Below, piece by piece: positions 62,411 to 64,000 of a stretch of DNA of 64,000 nucleotides. The DNA is from Parabacteroides sp. (GTDB lineage: Bacteria > Bacteroidota > Bacteroidia > Bacteroidales > Tannerellaceae), in NCBI GenBank assembly GCA_019417325.1, contig DXVO01000030.1:62001-126000 (forward strand), given 5' to 3'. Each line of letters begins with the position of its first letter. Position 1 is the stretch's first letter. The notes under the pieces are model-generated. The model was not told the DNA's origin. It ran no database searches and worked only from the letters and a program-made list of their open reading frames with translations. The translations under genes were made by a program, and so were the position numbers.

Positions 62411-63406
62411 TTACAATTTTATTTCTTCATCGACATGAAAATCTGATGTCGCATAAGTTCCCAAAAATAAATCCCAATAAGCAGAACTGATCCCCTTCCC
62501 TGCTCTTTTGACAGTCAAATTATCTCTTGTAAGCATCTCACCTCTTCGTATTTCTTGTTTTGCGACAATTGACTTTAATACAACTTTTGAAACTTCTTGT
62601 TCTACTTGTGTTGGTCGTTTAACTCCATCACCTAATGCCTTTTCTATATTTCTGATAGCCTGAACCATTAACTTCAATTCTATTGGATCCAAAGAGGCCT
62701 GATGATCCGGACCATCCATTTTTTTATCTAATGTAAAATGTTTCTCTATAACAGTAGCACCCATCGCAACAGCAGCCACTGGAACTTCAATTCCCATTGT
62801 ATGATCCGAGTATCCAACATCCACCCCGAATGCATGCTTCATCGCTAACATTGCTCTAAGATTAACATTTTCCATTGAACAGGGATAATCTGTAGTACAA
62901 TGCAACAAAATAACATTTGGAGCACCGGCATCCTTCAATATATAAAGAGCTCTCTCAACATCACCTAAATAAGACATACCTGTTGATAAAATAACAGGCA
63001 AACCTTTCTCCCCTACAATACGTAAATAAGGAATATTTGTAATATCTCCTGATCCTAACTTTAAGAAAGGAACTCCTAATTTAATTATAAAATCTAAAGA
63101 CTCCTCTTCATCAGCTGTAGAAAGAAACTGTATTCCGATTTCATCACAATACCTTTTTATTTTAAGAAAAGAGTCATATGATAATTCTAATTTTTTCAAC
63201 ATATCATATTGGCTCTCTTCTATACTCAAATTTTCCTTTTGATATTCAGCCATTTGAGCTTCTCTTGTAACTAAGAGTTCTGTTTTCCATGTTTGAAATT
63301 TAACAGCATCAACTCCTGCTTCTTTCGCTTTTTTACATAACTCAAAGGCTAAATCTAAACAACCATTATGATTAACCCCTGCTTCTGCTATAATATAAAC
63401 ACTCAT
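62411..63406 (-). CDS. Nonulosonic acid synthase (NeuB/LegI-like)
   Basis: Condenses phosphoenolpyruvate with a 6-carbon N-acetylated sugar to make a nine-carbon acid. 331 residues: TIM barrel with IIAEAGVNHNGCLDLAFEL, VKFQTWK, KLGSGDITNIPYL, LLHCTTDYPCSMENVNL and TVIEKHFTLDKKMDGPDHQASLDP in parts, plus a C-terminal SAF/antifreeze-like domain (about 265-331). The cassette with a PtmE-like protein suggests the LegI subtype. It is 13 bases upstream of the cytidylyltransferase. Confidence 0.93.
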   Translation of the reverse strand: MSVYIIAEAGVNHNGCLDLAFELCKKAKEAGVDAVKFQTWKTELLVTREAQMAEYQKENLSIEESQYDMLKKLELSYDSFLKIKRYCDEIGIQFLSTADEEESLDFIIKLGVPFLKLGSGDITNIPYLRIVGEKGLPVILSTGMSYLGDVERALYILKDAGAPNVILLHCTTDYPCSMENVNLRAMLAMKHAFGVDVGYSDHTMGIEVPVAAVAMGATVIEKHFTLDKKMDGPDHQASLDPIELKLMVQAIRNIEKALGDGVKRPTQVEQEVSKVVLKSIVAKQEIRRGEMLTRDNLTVKRAGKGISSAYWDLFLGTYATSDFHVDEEIKL

Positions 63407-63408
63407 TT

Positions 63409-64000
63409 TTAATATTTGTATTTCAATAAATGGTGAGAATAGGCTATCAATTTTTCAGGATTTTTCTTTTGCCACTCTATACATAATTCCTCATACAGAG
63501 ATGGATTAAATATTATTTTTCCTATATAAAAAGAATATTCAGATTTAGAAAACTTCTTTTTAAATTCATATAGAGAATTATGTTCATCGGAATCAGTCCC
63601 TCCACCTAAATGAAATTTTTGAACACCATGCTTTTTCATTTCCTTCGCAGCTTCCCATAACATAAAATTATTAGGAGAAAAATTCAATGTATCTTTATCA
63701 CTTCCCGATAAGTGATAATGTCCATAAATATCTGAATAAAAAAAGATAGCTGAAGCTAATACTCTTTCCTTAAAAAGGACAAGGCCTAAGAAACTATTTT
63801 CAATATTTTTTTTGATATTTCTAAAATATCCATCATCAAAATAGTAAAAAACATCAGCATGAAGCCTACTCATTGTATTTTTATAGAGATTTATAAATAC
63901 GTCTAAGTAAGAATAATTATAATCAGCTATAAATGTCAATCCATTTTTTAACCCTTTTTTTATTACATTCCTATTTTTAGTATGTATTTCGTTTTGCCAT
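63409..64000 (-). CDS. FemAB/GNAT-like acyl- or aminoacyltransferase, partial (runs off right edge)
   Basis: The frame stays open past the TTG at 63939 to the window end, reading WQNEIHTKNRNVIKKGLKNG before FIADYNYSY, so the true start lies outside. Residues HTKNRNVIKK and the later LVLFKERVLASAIFFYSDIYGHYHLSGSD and KFHLGGGTDSDEHNSLYEFKKKF in parts are typical of the FemAB/BioF2 (peptidoglycan-bridge-like) GNAT fold. Such genes recur beside nonulosonic acid cassettes and may N-acylate the amino sugar. It ends 2 bases before the NeuB-like start. Confidence 0.82.
   Translation of the reverse strand, partial: WQNEIHTKNRNVIKKGLKNGLTFIADYNYSYLDVFINLYKNTMSRLHADVFYYFDDGYFRNIKKNIENSFLGLVLFKERVLASAIFFYSDIYGHYHLSGSDKDTLNFSPNNFMLWEAAKEMKKHGVQKFHLGGGTDSDEHNSLYEFKKKFSKSEYSFYIGKIIFNPSLYEELCIEWQKKNPEKLIAYSHHLLKYKY

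Noticed and set aside
1..64000. tRNA, rRNA, insertion sequences or phage genes
   Set aside because: No tRNA-like cloverleaf, transposase, integrase or phage structural protein was recognised anywhere in the window.

Overview
The window looks like chromosome from a gut Bacteroidales bacterium, probably Parabacteroides or a close relative; the genus is an inference. The signs are Bacteroidales promoters (TAnnTTTG, in places with TTTG about 20 bases upstream), almost no Shine-Dalgarno sequences, many lipoproteins (one with acidic residues after the lipid cysteine, as in surface export), GH20/GH51/sulfatase glycan degradation genes, and two polysaccharide loci.

Layout. 0-7 kb: a partial secreted protein, glyA, a GH20 hexosaminidase, a small membrane ORF and a GH51 arabinofuranosidase. 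7.3-25.3 kb: a first exopolysaccharide locus, nearly all on the plus strand. It holds a CheY-like regulator, an initiating sugar transferase with a receiver-like front domain, a short TolC-like protein, a Wzc-like protein with a degenerate kinase domain, Wzy, Wzx, seven glycosyltransferases, an acetyltransferase, UDP-glucuronate decarboxylase and a receiver-histidine kinase. 25.3-32.4 kb: dnaJ, grpE, a PDZ protein, mutS2 and corA. 32.4-37.9 kb: a complete diversity-generating retroelement (DGR). 37.8-47.2 kb: DUF2582, a GNAT/4Fe-4S pair, a DMT exporter, an alkyltransferase-like protein, two tandem M3 peptidases, a sulfatase and a nitronate monooxygenase-like gene. 47.3-64 kb: a second, very AT-rich capsule locus on the minus strand with a nonulosonic acid cassette (NeuB, NeuA and a CBS nucleotidyltransferase; possibly legionaminic acid) and a broken SGNH hydrolase. 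It runs off the right edge.

The most interesting part is the DGR. On the minus strand the order is target lipoprotein, MutS-like accessory protein, Avd, template repeat, reverse transcriptase, then an HU gene. The 189-base template and variable repeats differ at ten positions, and all ten are adenines on the template coding strand. The diversified residues sit in a C-terminal C-type-lectin-like domain of a lipoprotein predicted to be on the cell surface.

Upstream of the target gene, a 15-bp perfect inverted repeat (37450-37464 and 37680-37694) brackets 215 bases that contain one full-consensus promoter. That promoter points away from the DGR and into a terminator. This suggests the operon is under an invertible promoter captured here in the OFF orientation, so on/off switching would sit on top of sequence diversification. 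That combination is my inference and can be tested with reads spanning the inversion junctions.
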